From assembly GCF_003600155.1 (NCBI RefSeq), contig NZ_QWLD01000040.1:310001-374000 (forward strand): DNA of 64,000 nucleotides, given 5' to 3'. A program made the position numbers and the translations under genes. Positions 15,763 through 25,370 of this stretch are shown here, piece by piece; position 1 is the stretch's first letter; each line of letters starts with the position of its first letter. The notes beneath the pieces were generated by a model. It was not told the DNA's origin. It saw nothing but the letters and a program-made list of their open reading frames with translations, and did not search any database. The DNA is from Nesterenkonia muleiensis (GTDB lineage: Bacteria; Actinomycetota; Actinomycetes; Actinomycetales; Micrococcaceae).

Positions 15763-16839
15763 GTGGAGGGTATGTCAACCGCCCCTGAATCGCTTGCTGA
15801 ACGTACGCCCCAAGTTACCGTCGACGATCTCCTGGCAGGCCTCAGGCCATCCTTCCGGTTCGCCGAGGTGTCCTTCGACACCTACATCCCCGACCCGGGG
15901 CATCCCTCGCAGGCTGAGGCGGTGTCAGCGCTGCGGGAGTTCTCCGGCACAGTGGGGAACCAGGCGTCGTCGTCGTTCCTGGGCAAGCTGTTCGGTGCGA
16001 AGTCCAAGCCCTCCGGACCGGCCGGGATCTACTTGGACGGCGGTTTCGGCGTGGGCAAGACCCACCTGCTGGCCTCGCTGTACCACGCCGCGGGCCAGCG
16101 TGGAGTGCCGGAGGAGAAGCTGGCCTTCGGCACCTTCGTGGAGTACACCAACCTGGTCGGTGCGCTGAGCTTCCGCAGGACCGTGGAAGTCCTCAGCGAC
16201 TACAAGCTGGTCTGCATCGACGAATTCGAGCTCGACGACGCCGGGGACACCACGTTGATGTCGCGGCTGCTGCGAGAACTTGCTGATGCCGGGGTGAAGC
16301 TGGCCGCCACCTCCAACACCTTGCCCGGCTCCCTGGGTGAGGGGCGTTTCGCCGCCAGTGACTTCAAACGTGAGATCCAGGTGCTCAGCAGCCAGTTCCG
16401 GGTGATCAGGGTCGACGGCGAGGACTACCGGCACCGCGGGCTCCCGGAGGCTCCGGCACCGCTGAGCACCGGGGAACTGGAGGCTTTCGCCGCCGAGCAG
16501 TACCCGGAGCAGTCCCGGGCGGTCGATGAGTTCGGTCCGCTGTGCGATCACCTCACTGCAGTCCATCCCAGCAGATACCGGCAGCTGATCGCCGGAACCG
16601 ATGTGCTGGTCCTCAAAGACGTGGAGACCATCGAGGGACAGTCGCTGGGGCTGCGGTTCGTGGTGCTGGCCGACCGGCTCTACGACCAGAACGTGAAGAT
16701 CATCGCCTCCGGAGTTCCCTTCGACCAGCTGTTCACCGAGGAGATGCTCTCCGGCGGGTACATGAAGAAGTACTACCGGGCGGTGTCGAGACTGACCGCA
16801 CTGGCGCGCGCCGGGCAGATGGGTGAGACTGCGCTGTGA
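15763..16839 (+). CDS. zapE: ZapE/AFG1-family ATPase
   Basis: 358 residues. Walker A is GGFGVGKT (93-100), followed by HLLASLYHAA; Walker B is VCIDEFELDD, and SRLLREL and AATSNTLPGSLGEGRF are family stretches. AFG1/ZapE proteins are AAA-like ATPases linked to division (ZapE) or protein quality control; the bacterial role in actinobacteria is little known. Two starts are possible. GTG 15763 directly follows the ligase stop. ATG 15772 has GGAGGG only 1 base upstream, which is too close, so GTG is preferred. It converges with the next gene; a short CGCCG/CGGCG hairpin at 16853-16867 could end transcription. Confidence 0.9.
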   Translation: MEGMSTAPESLAERTPQVTVDDLLAGLRPSFRFAEVSFDTYIPDPGHPSQAEAVSALREFSGTVGNQASSSFLGKLFGAKSKPSGPAGIYLDGGFGVGKTHLLASLYHAAGQRGVPEEKLAFGTFVEYTNLVGALSFRRTVEVLSDYKLVCIDEFELDDAGDTTLMSRLLRELADAGVKLAATSNTLPGSLGEGRFAASDFKREIQVLSSQFRVIRVDGEDYRHRGLPEAPAPLSTGELEAFAAEQYPEQSRAVDEFGPLCDHLTAVHPSRYRQLIAGTDVLVLKDVETIEGQSLGLRFVVLADRLYDQNVKIIASGVPFDQLFTEEMLSGGYMKKYYRAVSRLTALARAGQMGETAL

Positions 16840-16878
16840 GCCGGTGCGTCTCCGCCGGCCTGCGGCGAACTGTGGGGG

Positions 16879-17769
16879 TCACAGCAGACGCGCGGTGAGT
16901 GTGATGTTCTCGTCGACCCGCACCCGCAGGTCTGATACACGCGGTAGCCCCTCGGAGCCCAGGCCGAGCTCTTCGTTGAGATCCAGCGACTCCTCCTGAA
17001 TCTTCCTGATGCTGTTGCGAGCGAAGAGCAGCATGAGGGCCACCAGCGGATTTCGGCTCTTCACCCGCAGATCCTCCACGGCGATCAACCCTTCGGGGCT
17101 GATCCTCACACATGCGTGTATTCGCACAGTGGCGCGGAGAAATGACCGTCGGAACCGGATCACGGCTGAGAGGCTCACCAGCTGAGGATCCACCTGCTCG
17201 ACGGTGACCTCCATACGGCGGAGTGTGGCGCCGAGATCCGCGACCGCCGGCGTGAGCATCGCCTGGATGACCGATTCGAGGTCAGAGGTCTTGACTGAGA
17301 TGTCGGCTGAACCGCGCATTCGTGACGGGTCTGCCTCCTCATTGAGGCGGATTTCGCGGCCTGAGGTTGGTTTCGCAGGCTGGAGAGGCAGGGTGTAGAG
17401 ATCCCAGACGATGGGGATGTTATGCATGCGCAGATGGGCCCGCAGGGGCACCTCGTCAAGATAGATTGGCTGTGCCTGCAGAATCAGATCCTGAATAGTG
17501 CCGGTCCGGCTAGCCACCAGCTGAGGTTCCTCGGAGCTCTCCTGCGTATGTGCACTATCCTCGAGGGGCGCAGAGATCTCTGGGTTCATATGGACAGTGA
17601 GGTTGCTCCCGTCGATGCGGAGCAGGGCGAGATCGTCACCGTGGAGTGTGACTTCGATCCGAGTCCGTTCGGACGCCCCCAGATAGTCCCCGACTTCCTG
17701 GTGCACAAGGGACTCCAGCCATTGCTCCACTGTGCTGGCGTCCCCTGGCCAGTGCGGCTGGGCAGACAT
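16879..17769 (-). CDS. Conserved-looking protein of unknown function (possible DUF2993-like)
   Basis: 296 residues from ATG 17769, chosen because GAAAGGG lies 6 bases upstream; the open frame extends 34 codons further without a better site. The C-terminal half alternates beta-like segments (LRRMEVTVEQVDPQLVSLSA, DLRVRVDENITLTARLL), which recalls the lipid-binding tubular fold of DUF2993/LmeA proteins. Unlike those, it has no signal peptide. Function unknown. It is divergent from ppk2 across 229 bases that include the octamer CTACGTAG (17920-17927). Confidence 0.65.
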   Translation of the reverse strand: MSAQPHWPGDASTVEQWLESLVHQEVGDYLGASERTRIEVTLHGDDLALLRIDGSNLTVHMNPEISAPLEDSAHTQESSEEPQLVASRTGTIQDLILQAQPIYLDEVPLRAHLRMHNIPIVWDLYTLPLQPAKPTSGREIRLNEEADPSRMRGSADISVKTSDLESVIQAMLTPAVADLGATLRRMEVTVEQVDPQLVSLSAVIRFRRSFLRATVRIHACVRISPEGLIAVEDLRVKSRNPLVALMLLFARNSIRKIQEESLDLNEELGLGSEGLPRVSDLRVRVDENITLTARLL

Positions 17770-17998
17770 GTGGCCCTTTCTGGCTGTCCGGCTGGTAGTC
17801 GGTTCGAGGGCACTTAGGGTGTGGCCGTACTGCGCCCCGAACCATGCGACGGTGTCTGTGTGGGGCAACACTACCTCAGCCGGCTGTGGTGGATGGGGAA
17901 GTAGGAGGAGCCCTGTATCCTACGTAGTCTCCAGTTCATCGTGAGTTCAGAGATTGGTGCTTTCATGACAGCGACGGCGCCAGAGGCAGAAAGGGTAT

Positions 17999-18937
17999 GT
18001 GGCAATGGTCAAACAAGACTTATGGGAGGGACTCGAGGCCAATAAGCCCCGGCAGAACCTTCGCGAGTTCATCGATCAGCTGCGCGAGGGCGGCTACACC
18101 GTCCAGGACGGCCACACCCCGGACCCCGATCTGATCGACCCCCAGGGCAATGCTGTCGAGACCTGGCAGGAGAACTACCCCTATGACACCAGGATGGGCC
18201 GCGATCTCTATGAGATCGAGAAGTATCACCTGCAGGTGGAGCTGCTGAAGTTCCAGTACTGGGCCGAGGACTTCGGGCTCAAGCATGTGGTCGTCTTCGA
18301 AGGACGCGACGCCGCTGGCAAGGGCGGAACCATCAAGCGCTTCACCGAGCACCTCAACCCCCGGACAGCCCGGGTGGTGGCACTGTCGAAGCCCTCCGAC
18401 CGGGAGCAGGGCCAGTGGTACTTCCAGCGTTATGCCTACCATCTGCCCACTGCCGGTGAAATGGTGCTCTTCGACAGGTCCTGGTACAACCGCGCCGGAG
18501 TGGAGCGGGTGATGGGTTTCTGCTCCGATGACGACTACGAGACCTTCATGGGGCAGGCCCCGGTCTTCGAACAGATGCTCATCGATGCCGGCATCCACTT
18601 GACCAAGTTCTGGTTCTCCGTCACCCAGAAAGAGCAGCGCACCCGGTTCGCCATCCGGCAGATCGACCCTGTTAGGCAGTGGAAGCTCTCCCCGATGGAC
18701 TTGGAGTCCCTGGACAGGTGGGAGGCCTATACCGAGGCCAAGGAAGAGATGTTCCGGCGCACTGACACCGACCACGCTCCCTGGATCACCATCAAGTCCA
18801 ATGACAAGAAGCGGGCTCGGCTCAACGCCATGCGCTATTTCCTCTCCCAGTTCGAATATGAGGGCAAGGACCACGAGGTGATCGGCGAGCCGGATCCGCT
18901 GATCGTCCAGCGCGGTCGCAACGCTGTGGGTGACTGA
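17999..18937 (+). CDS. ppk2: Polyphosphate kinase 2
   Basis: 312 residues. PPK2 hallmarks are Walker A GRDAAGKGG with TIKRF, the lid/basic stretch FDRSWYNRAGVERVM, and TKFWFSVTQKEQ. The one-domain length and an N-terminal extension of about 90 residues fit class I, which phosphorylates nucleoside diphosphates with polyphosphate. The start is GTG 17999 (ribosome site GAAAGGG 3 bases away) or ATG 18005 two codons later; the latter spacing is also good. The gene ends before two small hairpins at 18939-18975. It is cytosolic and probably links phosphate storage with nucleotide pools. Confidence 0.93.
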   Translation: MAMVKQDLWEGLEANKPRQNLREFIDQLREGGYTVQDGHTPDPDLIDPQGNAVETWQENYPYDTRMGRDLYEIEKYHLQVELLKFQYWAEDFGLKHVVVFEGRDAAGKGGTIKRFTEHLNPRTARVVALSKPSDREQGQWYFQRYAYHLPTAGEMVLFDRSWYNRAGVERVMGFCSDDDYETFMGQAPVFEQMLIDAGIHLTKFWFSVTQKEQRTRFAIRQIDPVRQWKLSPMDLESLDRWEAYTEAKEEMFRRTDTDHAPWITIKSNDKKRARLNAMRYFLSQFEYEGKDHEVIGEPDPLIVQRGRNAVGD

Positions 18938-18938
18938 G

Positions 18939-18975
18939 CCGCCCCGGCGGTGGGGAGACCCGCTCCTGCGGGAGC
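18939..18975 (+). terminator. Two consecutive GC-rich hairpins after ppk2
   Basis: CCGCC/GGCGG (18939-18950) and GCTCC/GGAGC (18962-18975) are two short dyads right after the ppk2 stop. There is no T-tract, which is common for actinobacterial terminators. They separate ppk2 from gnd, whose own promoter could use TAGGAT near 18984. Confidence 0.45.
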
Positions 18976-19026
18976 TCAGCAGGATAGGATTGGCGCGGTA
19001 TTTGGACCTCAACTTAGGAGATGGCA

Positions 19027-20484
19027 GTGGGCGCTGATATTGGAGTAACCGGACTGGCCGTGATGGGCGCGAACCTTGCCCGCAATCTGGCCAGGAACGG
19101 ATACACCGTAGCCCTGCACAATCGCACGGCTGCCCGGACCGACGCACTGATCAGTTCTTACTCCTCGGAAGGGGAGTTCGTGCGCACCGAGACGCTGGCG
19201 CAGCTGGTCGAGTCCTTGGAGCCTCCGCGCCGGGTGCTGATCATGGTCAAGGCCGGGTCTCCGGTGGATGCGGTGATCGAGGAGCTGATGCCGCTGCTGG
19301 ACGAAGGGGACATCGTCATTGACGCCGGCAACTCATTCTACGAGGAGACCCGGCGCCGTGAGGCGGACCTGCGTGAGAAGGGCCTGCACTTTGTGGGCGT
19401 AGGAGTCTCCGGCGGCGAGGAGGGGGCGCTCAACGGGCCCTCGATCATGCCCGGCGGGTCTAAGGAGTCCTACCAGACCCTGGGTCCGATGCTGGAGAAG
19501 ATCGCCGCCGACTATCACGGTGAACCGTGCTGCGCGTGGGTGGGCACCGATGGGGCTGGGCACTTCGTGAAGATGGTGCACAACGGCATCGAGTACGCCG
19601 ACATGCAGGTCATCGGAGAATCCTATGACCTCATGCGCTCCCTGGCGGGTCTGGAGCCGGGCCGGCAGGCCAAGGTTTTCCGTGAGTGGAACACCACGGA
19701 CTTGGCCTCCTACCTGATTGAGATCACCTCTGAGGTGCTTGAGCAGGAGGACGAGCTCACCGGTCATCCGCTGGTCGATGTGATCGTCGACGCCGCAGGT
19801 CAGAAGGGCACCGGCCGCTGGACGGCGATCTCCGGACTCGAGGTGGGTTCCCCTATCAGCACGATCGCGGAGTCGGTCTTCGCCCGTTCGATCTCCTCCC
19901 AGCTTGACCTGCGTGCTGCCACCAATGAGGTGTTCCCGGCGGGGATCAACCAGGCCGTCACCGCTGAGGAGCTCTACGGCTCCGGGGACGCTCGTCAGGA
20001 CTTCGTCGAGGACATCCGCAAGGCGCTCTACGCCTCTAAGCTGGTCTCCTACGCCCAGGGATTCGACATGCTCACCGCCGCCGCCGCCGAGTACGGCTGG
20101 GAGCTGGACATGCGCACCATCGCCTCGCTGTGGCGTGCAGGCTGCATCATCCGGGCAGATCTGCTCGACACCATCATGAAGGCCTACGATGCCGAAGGAG
20201 AACGGCCGGCCAACCTGCTGCTGGCCGAGGAGTTCACCGAGGCGATCAGCGAATGCCTGCCGGCCTGGCGCCGAGTGGTGGCCGCCGCTGCCACCTATGG
20301 GGTTCCGGCACCGGTGTTCAGCTCATCGCTGGCCTACTACGACTCACTGCGCCGGGACCGGCTGCCGGCAGCGCTGACCCAGGGGCTGCGCGACTACTTC
20401 GGGGCCCACACCTACCAGCGGGTGGACAAGCCCGGCACCTTCCACACCCGCTGGTCCGGGGACCGCACCGAGACCGAGGCCTGA
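19027..20484 (+). CDS. gnd: 6-phosphogluconate dehydrogenase, decarboxylating
   Basis: 485 residues, normal length. The NADP-binding motif is GLAVMGANLARN. The signature GVGVSGGEEGALNGPS, the substrate site KMVHNGIEYADMQ and the C-terminal GLRDYFGAHTYQR are all present. It makes ribulose-5-phosphate, CO2 and NADPH in the oxidative pentose phosphate pathway. The start is set at GTG 19027 because AGGAG (19016-19020) is 6 bases from it but directly abuts the in-frame ATG at 19021. It converges with cysE, with 20 bases between stops. Confidence 0.96.
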   Translation: MGADIGVTGLAVMGANLARNLARNGYTVALHNRTAARTDALISSYSSEGEFVRTETLAQLVESLEPPRRVLIMVKAGSPVDAVIEELMPLLDEGDIVIDAGNSFYEETRRREADLREKGLHFVGVGVSGGEEGALNGPSIMPGGSKESYQTLGPMLEKIAADYHGEPCCAWVGTDGAGHFVKMVHNGIEYADMQVIGESYDLMRSLAGLEPGRQAKVFREWNTTDLASYLIEITSEVLEQEDELTGHPLVDVIVDAAGQKGTGRWTAISGLEVGSPISTIAESVFARSISSQLDLRAATNEVFPAGINQAVTAEELYGSGDARQDFVEDIRKALYASKLVSYAQGFDMLTAAAAEYGWELDMRTIASLWRAGCIIRADLLDTIMKAYDAEGERPANLLLAEEFTEAISECLPAWRRVVAAAATYGVPAPVFSSSLAYYDSLRRDRLPAALTQGLRDYFGAHTYQRVDKPGTFHTRWSGDRTETEA

Positions 20485-20504
20485 AGCCCGCCGCCGGGAC
20501 AAAC

Positions 20505-21092
20505 TCAGATAAACAGCGCGGGGTCCAAGGCGTAGGCTGCTGGGTCCACCAGCGGCTGGTGCTCCTCCTCGCGGCGTTTGCGGTCCTTGGCGGGCACCCC
20601 GATCAGCACCGAATGCGCAGGGGCGGATTTCACGACCACCGCGTTGGCCCCGACCGCCGACTGCTCGCCGATCTCCACTGGTCCCAGAACCTTCGCACCG
20701 GCACCTACGGTGACCCCGTCGCCGAGAGTGGGGTGCCGTTTGGTCTGCTCCAGGGAGGTGCCTCCCAGGGTCACCCCCTGGTAGAGCATGCAGTCATCGC
20801 CGATCTGGGCGGTTTCTCCGATGACCACACCCATGCCGTGGTCGATGAAGAAGCGGCGGCCGATAGTGGCCCCCGGGTGTATCTCGATCCCCGTCAGGCC
20901 ACGGGTGACCTGGGAGAGCACCCGGGCAGGCGTCTTCAGCGGCTTGCGCCGCCACATCCGGTGCGCCACCCGGTGCGCCCACACAGCGTGGAGACCAGAA
21001 TAGGCGAGCACGATCTCGGCATTGGAGCGAGCGGCGGGGTCATGCTCGCGGGCCGTGGTGAGGTCTTCCCGCAGACGTGAGATGAAGCCCAA
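20505..21092 (-). CDS. cysE: Serine O-acetyltransferase
   Basis: 195 residues, the short (EpsC-type) form. The left-handed helix repeats are clear: [20 protein letters not shown] with the catalytic His-Asp region, [22 protein letters not shown], and [18 protein letters not shown]. It acetylates L-serine with acetyl-CoA to give O-acetylserine, the substrate of CysK, encoded 46 bases upstream on the same strand. The pair forms the cysteine biosynthesis unit cysK-cysE. Confidence 0.96.
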   Translation of the reverse strand: MGFISRLREDLTTAREHDPAARSNAEIVLAYSGLHAVWAHRVAHRMWRRKPLKTPARVLSQVTRGLTGIEIHPGATIGRRFFIDHGMGVVIGETAQIGDDCMLYQGVTLGGTSLEQTKRHPTLGDGVTVGAGAKVLGPVEIGEQSAVGANAVVVKSAPAHSVLIGVPAKDRKRREEEHQPLVDPAAYALDPALFI

Positions 21093-21138
21093 GGGGTCGT
21101 GTCCTTTCGAAGGTCAGAGGCGGCGTCGTGCTCGGTTC

Positions 21139-22071
21139 TCAGCCACGGATGTCCTCATACAGCAAGGTGGAGATGTACCGCTCACCGAAGTCGCAGGCGA
21201 AGGTGACAATGAGTTTGTCGCGGAACTCCTCACGGGAGGCGACCTCCAGGGCGGCTGCCAGGTTGGCACCGGTGGAGATGCCGCCGAGGATGCCTTCCTC
21301 GGTGCCGAGCTTGCGGGCGGTGGAGATCGCGTTCTCGAGGTTGGCGGTGATGACCTCGTTGTAGATCTCGGTGTTCAGCACCTCCGGCACGAAGTTGGGC
21401 CCGATGCCCTGGATCTTATGCGGTCCAGGGGACCCACCGGAGAGGATGGGAGAGTCTTCCGGCTCGACCGCCACAATGTGTAAGTCGGGGTTGTACTCAC
21501 GCAGCTTCCCGCCGGCCCCTGTGATCGTGCCGCCGGTGCCGATCCCGGAGACCAGCGCGGCGACGGTGCCTTCGGTATCACGCCAGATCTCTTCACCTGT
21601 GGTGGTGTAGTGGATCTTCGGATTGGCCTCATTGGCGAACTGCCGAGCCCAGATGGCGTTGTCTGTCTCCTCGACGATCTGCTTGGCCTTCTCCACCGCC
21701 CCGCGCATGCCGTCTGAACCGGAGGTGAGCACGATCTCGGCCCCGTAGGCGCGCAGCATCACCCGGCGCTCCGTGGACATGGTCTCCGGCATGGTCAGCA
21801 CCACCCGGTAGCCGCGGGCCGCGCCGACCATGGCCAGGGCGATGCCGGTGTTGCCGGAGGTGCCCTCCACCACGGTCCCGCCGGGCTTGAGCACACCGGC
21901 CTCTTCGGCGGCGTCGATGATGGCTGCACCGATCCGGTCCTTCACCGAGGAGGCCGGTGAGTAGAACTCTAGCTTCACAGCCACATTGCCGGGCAGGCCG
22001 GCGTCGAGCGTGTTCAGCTTGACCAGGGGAGTGTTGCCGATGGCTTCACTGATGTTGTTGAGCAGGGGCAT
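21139..22071 (-). CDS. cysK: Cysteine synthase A
   Basis: 310 residues, the usual length. The PLP lysine is in PASSVKDRIGAAII; TSGNTGIALA and the glycine-rich phosphate loop GIGTGGTITGAGGKLRE are complete, and the serine or sulfide site SGNTG is intact. It condenses O-acetylserine with sulfide to give cysteine. The ribosome site AAAGGAC is well placed before ATG 22071. It is followed by cysE on the same strand; msrA lies upstream, 51 bases away, so sulfur assimilation and methionine repair genes are clustered. Confidence 0.97.
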   Translation of the reverse strand: MPLLNNISEAIGNTPLVKLNTLDAGLPGNVAVKLEFYSPASSVKDRIGAAIIDAAEEAGVLKPGGTVVEGTSGNTGIALAMVGAARGYRVVLTMPETMSTERRVMLRAYGAEIVLTSGSDGMRGAVEKAKQIVEETDNAIWARQFANEANPKIHYTTTGEEIWRDTEGTVAALVSGIGTGGTITGAGGKLREYNPDLHIVAVEPEDSPILSGGSPGPHKIQGIGPNFVPEVLNTEIYNEVITANLENAISTARKLGTEEGILGGISTGANLAAALEVASREEFRDKLIVTFACDFGERYISTLLYEDIRG

Positions 22072-22122
22072 GGGTGCTGTCCTTTCGGTGGGCAGACGGT
22101 GTCCTCAGCGGATTAAGCCTAT

Positions 22123-22662
22123 CTAGGCCGAAACTTCTTCCCGCAGCCAGTGGCGCCACCCGGCGCGCAGTCTGGCGATCTTAGGATCGATGATGAACTG
22201 ACAATAACCGACCTCCGGGCGCCGAGTGTGGAAGTCCTGGTGCACCGGCTCGGCTTCGAACACTGTGCCCAGGGGTTCCAGCGTGGTGACGATCGGCTTG
22301 CTGAAGTGCTGCTGGGCAGCATCGATCGCCTCGGAGAACTCCGTCTTCTCTGCTTCGGAGGTGTAGAACATCGCCGAGCGGTACTGGGTGCCGACGTCGT
22401 AGCCCTGCCGGTTCAGCGAGGTGGGATCGTGGGTGGTGAAGAAGATCTGATACAGCACCTCGGGCGGCAGCCGTTCCGGGTCGAAGGTGATCTCCACTCC
22501 TTCTGCGTGGCCGGTGGTGCCCGAGCAGACCGCTTCATAGTAGGCAGGTCCGGTGCCACCGGTGTACACCGAGCGCACCTTGGAGACGCCTTTGAGCTTG
22601 CGGGCGATGGAGTCCAAGCACCAAAAGCACCCGGCTGCCAGGACTACTGTCCGATCAGTCAT
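22123..22662 (-). CDS. msrA: Peptide-methionine (S)-S-oxide reductase
   Basis: 179 residues from ATG 22662. The catalytic motif GCFWC is at residues 11-15, followed by GVSKVRSVYTGG, TTGHAEGVEITFDP and HDPTSLNRQGYDVGTQYRS, all MsrA signatures. It reduces the S-epimer of methionine sulfoxide. The open frame extends 81 codons upstream, but that part is proline/arginine-rich and overlaps the divergent Nif3 gene, so it is not counted. It lies 51 bases upstream of cysK on the same strand. Confidence 0.95.
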   Translation of the reverse strand: MTDRTVVLAAGCFWCLDSIARKLKGVSKVRSVYTGGTGPAYYEAVCSGTTGHAEGVEITFDPERLPPEVLYQIFFTTHDPTSLNRQGYDVGTQYRSAMFYTSEAEKTEFSEAIDAAQQHFSKPIVTTLEPLGTVFEAEPVHQDFHTRRPEVGYCQFIIDPKIARLRAGWRHWLREEVSA

Positions 22663-22733
22663 ACCGGTGCAAACTGAGCTGGTCTGCGGTTCATTCCTGG
22701 AGCTGAGGAACCGGGCAGGGTAGAAATAGAGAT

Positions 22734-23579
22734 ATGGCACAGACTCCAACTCTGCAAGAGGTGCTCGACGTGGTCGAGGACCTGTGGCCGGCCGCGCTGG
22801 CTGAACCCTGGGACGCCGTCGGCCCCGTGGTGGGCCGGCGGGACTCGGCAGTGGGCACCATCCACTTCGCGGTGGACCCGGTCTCGGAGGTGGTAGAGGA
22901 GGCATGCGCGGCCGGAGCCGACCTGCTGATCACCCATCACCCGCTGCTGCTGCGCGGGGTCACCACAGTGGAGGCAGGCACCTTCAAGGGCGAGGTGGTG
23001 CACCGGCTCATCGAATCCGGCTGCGCTCTGCTGACTGCCCATACCAACGGTGACTCGGCAGTGGGCGGGGTCAACGATGTGCTCAGCGAGATTCTTGGGC
23101 TCCAGGATGCTGAGCCGCTGCATCCGGCCGCTGAGGGTCTGGCAGAAGAAGGACTCGGGCGGATCGGCACCCTGCCGCGGGGGACCACCCTGGGCGAGTT
23201 CGCCGCCACCGTGTTCGGCATCCTTCCCGCAGTGGCCGGGGGAGTGCGGGTTGCCGGGGACCGGGACGGGTTCGTCCAACGGGTGGCGCTGTGCGGAGGT
23301 GCCGGAGACTCCCTGCTGTCGGCGGCCCGTGAGGCGGAGGCCGATGTATACATCACCGCCGACCTGCGCCACCATCCGGCTTCCGAGGCACGTGAGGCAG
23401 TGCGTGGCCGGCGGCCGTATTTGATCGATGTTTCACACTTCGCCAGCGAATGGCTCTGGCTGCCGGCTGCTGCCCAGACCCTGGACCGAGCACTGGCTGA
23501 CCGCGGCTATGACGTGGAGATCGCGGTCTCAGGGATCAACACCGACCCTTGGGACTTTTTCGTCGTCGGAGGCCCGTAA
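22734..23579 (+). CDS. Nif3-like dinuclear metal-centre protein (YbgI family)
   Basis: 281 residues. The Nif3 fold is marked by LLITHHPLLLRGV (two His metal ligands), LTAHTNGDSAVGGVNDVL, and near the end the DVSHFASEW stretch. These proteins bind two metals; they are also described as GTP cyclohydrolase I type 2-like, but the cellular role is unsettled. In many actinobacteria a C4-type zinc-ribbon gene follows; here only 83 bases separate it from the RNase H-like gene and no zinc-ribbon gene is present. Confidence 0.9.
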   Translation: MAQTPTLQEVLDVVEDLWPAALAEPWDAVGPVVGRRDSAVGTIHFAVDPVSEVVEEACAAGADLLITHHPLLLRGVTTVEAGTFKGEVVHRLIESGCALLTAHTNGDSAVGGVNDVLSEILGLQDAEPLHPAAEGLAEEGLGRIGTLPRGTTLGEFAATVFGILPAVAGGVRVAGDRDGFVQRVALCGGAGDSLLSAAREAEADVYITADLRHHPASEAREAVRGRRPYLIDVSHFASEWLWLPAAAQTLDRALADRGYDVEIAVSGINTDPWDFFVVGGP

Positions 23580-23662
23580 TCTCCGGCATCAAAATTGAAC
23601 GAAACCCTGGGACTTTGTCATCATGCCTGGGCAGTGAATCTTATGCGTATAGAGTTGCTGCG

Positions 23663-24115
23663 ATGACTGATCTGATCGTAGAGGCCGACGGCGGCAGCCG
23701 CGGCAATCCCGGCATCGCTGGGGCCGGGGCGCTGGTCCGCGACCCAGAGGGCCGCATTCTGGCCGCAGCGGCGGTTCCGCTGGGCCAGGCCAGCAACAAC
23801 GTGGCCGAGTACACCGGGCTCATCGAAGGACTCAGACTGGCCCGCGGGATCGACCCTTCCGCGTTCGTCGAGGTGAGATTGGACTCCAAGCTGGTGGTGG
23901 AGCAGATGAGCGGGCGGTGGAAGATCAAGCACCAGGACATGAAGCGCCTGGCGGTCCAGGCCAGTCAGATCCTCCCGCCGATGCAGGTGACCTACACCTG
24001 GATCCCACGGGCGGAGAACGGCGACGCCGACCGGCTCAGCAACGAGGCCATGGACGCCTCGGCAGCAGGTGTTCGATGGGACCCCGCCGCCAGTGCCATC
24101 CAACCCCAAGCCTGA
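23663..24115 (+). CDS. Ribonuclease H-like protein (single domain)
   Basis: 150 residues from ATG 23663. RNase HI-type acidic residues are visible: EADGGSRGNPGIAGAG (first Asp), AEYTGLIEGLRLA (Glu), VRLDSKLVVEQM (Asp), and ENGDADRLSNEAM (last Asp). It should cleave RNA in RNA-DNA hybrids. In many actinobacteria this domain is fused to a CobC-like phosphatase; that domain is absent here, the protein ending soon after the fold. An upstream pair TTGTCA-18-TCTTAT in the 83-base gap may be its own promoter. Upstream in-frame codons to 23549 overlap nif3 and are not counted. Confidence 0.88.
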   Translation: MTDLIVEADGGSRGNPGIAGAGALVRDPEGRILAAAAVPLGQASNNVAEYTGLIEGLRLARGIDPSAFVEVRLDSKLVVEQMSGRWKIKHQDMKRLAVQASQILPPMQVTYTWIPRAENGDADRLSNEAMDASAAGVRWDPAASAIQPQA

Positions 24116-24150
24116 CGGGGGTGTCCGCTCCTTCTGGGTAGGCTACTGGG

Positions 24151-24966
24151 GTGCTTATTCTCTTGCCGCCCTCGGAGGGCAAAACAGCTCCTGCCGACGA
24201 TGACGGTGCGCGCCTGAATCTTGCTGCGCTGAGATTTCCGCAGTTGACCGCTGCGAGGACGGAGGTCATCGAGGCACTGGCGGTTCTCAGCGGCACCGAC
24301 CTGGCCCAGACCACCCTGAAGGTCGGTCCCAAGGCTCTCTCTGAGGTGGCCGCCAATACTCGGCTCTTCCACGAGCCGGCGGCCCCGGCCTACCGCATCT
24401 ACACCGGTGTCCTCTATGAGGCGCTCGGGGCGTCATCGTTGTCGGAGGCAGAGCTTCACCGGGCCGCAGAGCAGGTACTGGTGTTCTCCGGTGGGTTCGG
24501 AGTCACCGGCTTGACCGACGTCATCCCCGCCTACAGGTGTTCCATGGACGTGAAGCTGCCCATAGTGGGGAACTTGGGGAGCTTCTGGAAGAAGCAGCTC
24601 AAGGATCCGATGGATGATCTGGTGGGTGATCAGCTGGTGGTTGACTGCAGATCCGGGGCCTATCAGCGGGCCTATTCCGGACCGGCGGAGCAGATGCTGC
24701 AGGTCAACAGCTTCACAGAGAAGGACGGGCAGCGGAAGGTCATTACGCACTTCGCCAAGCACGCCCGCGGGGAGCTGGCCGGAATGCTGCTGCGCTGTGC
24801 GACTGCGCCGGAGACGGTTGAGGACGTCGCTGGACTCGCCGCTGGGCGCTGGCGAGTCCAGGTGCGCCCGGCCACAGGCCGGACACCGCACCAGCTGGAC
24901 CTGGTCGAACCGGCCTCGCCAGAGGCTGCCGTCCCGCAGCGCGCTGGTGCGACATGCCGGGCGTGA
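24151..24966 (+). CDS. yaaA: YaaA-family peroxide-stress protein
   Basis: 271 residues, starting at GTG 24151. Family stretches are LILLPPSEGKT at the N-terminus, YTGVLYEAL, VFSGGFGVTGLTDVIPAYR, and the end region VNSFTEKDGQRKVITHFAKHARG read in order. YaaA reduces intracellular free iron and so Fenton damage during peroxide stress in E. coli; the fold binds DNA. The C-terminal 20 residues (after DLVEPAS) are extra. It directly precedes rnpB, with 56 bases between. Confidence 0.9.
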   Translation: MLILLPPSEGKTAPADDDGARLNLAALRFPQLTAARTEVIEALAVLSGTDLAQTTLKVGPKALSEVAANTRLFHEPAAPAYRIYTGVLYEALGASSLSEAELHRAAEQVLVFSGGFGVTGLTDVIPAYRCSMDVKLPIVGNLGSFWKKQLKDPMDDLVGDQLVVDCRSGAYQRAYSGPAEQMLQVNSFTEKDGQRKVITHFAKHARGELAGMLLRCATAPETVEDVAGLAAGRWRVQVRPATGRTPHQLDLVEPASPEAAVPQRAGATCRA

Positions 24967-25019
24967 CCGGCGGTGAGACGGCGGACTAGGAGCGATGGCG
25001 GTGCAGCGGTATTCTCGTG

Positions 25020-25370
<351 letters not shown>

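Noticed and set aside
20130-21080. 316-codon plus-strand open frame across the gnd-cysE junction
   Set aside because: It covers the end of gnd and the antisense of cysE, both clearly real; no ribosome site or domain.
22663-22905. 81-codon N-terminal extension of msrA
   Set aside because: It is Pro/Arg-rich, overlaps the divergent Nif3 gene, and MsrA normally starts close to the GCFWC motif.
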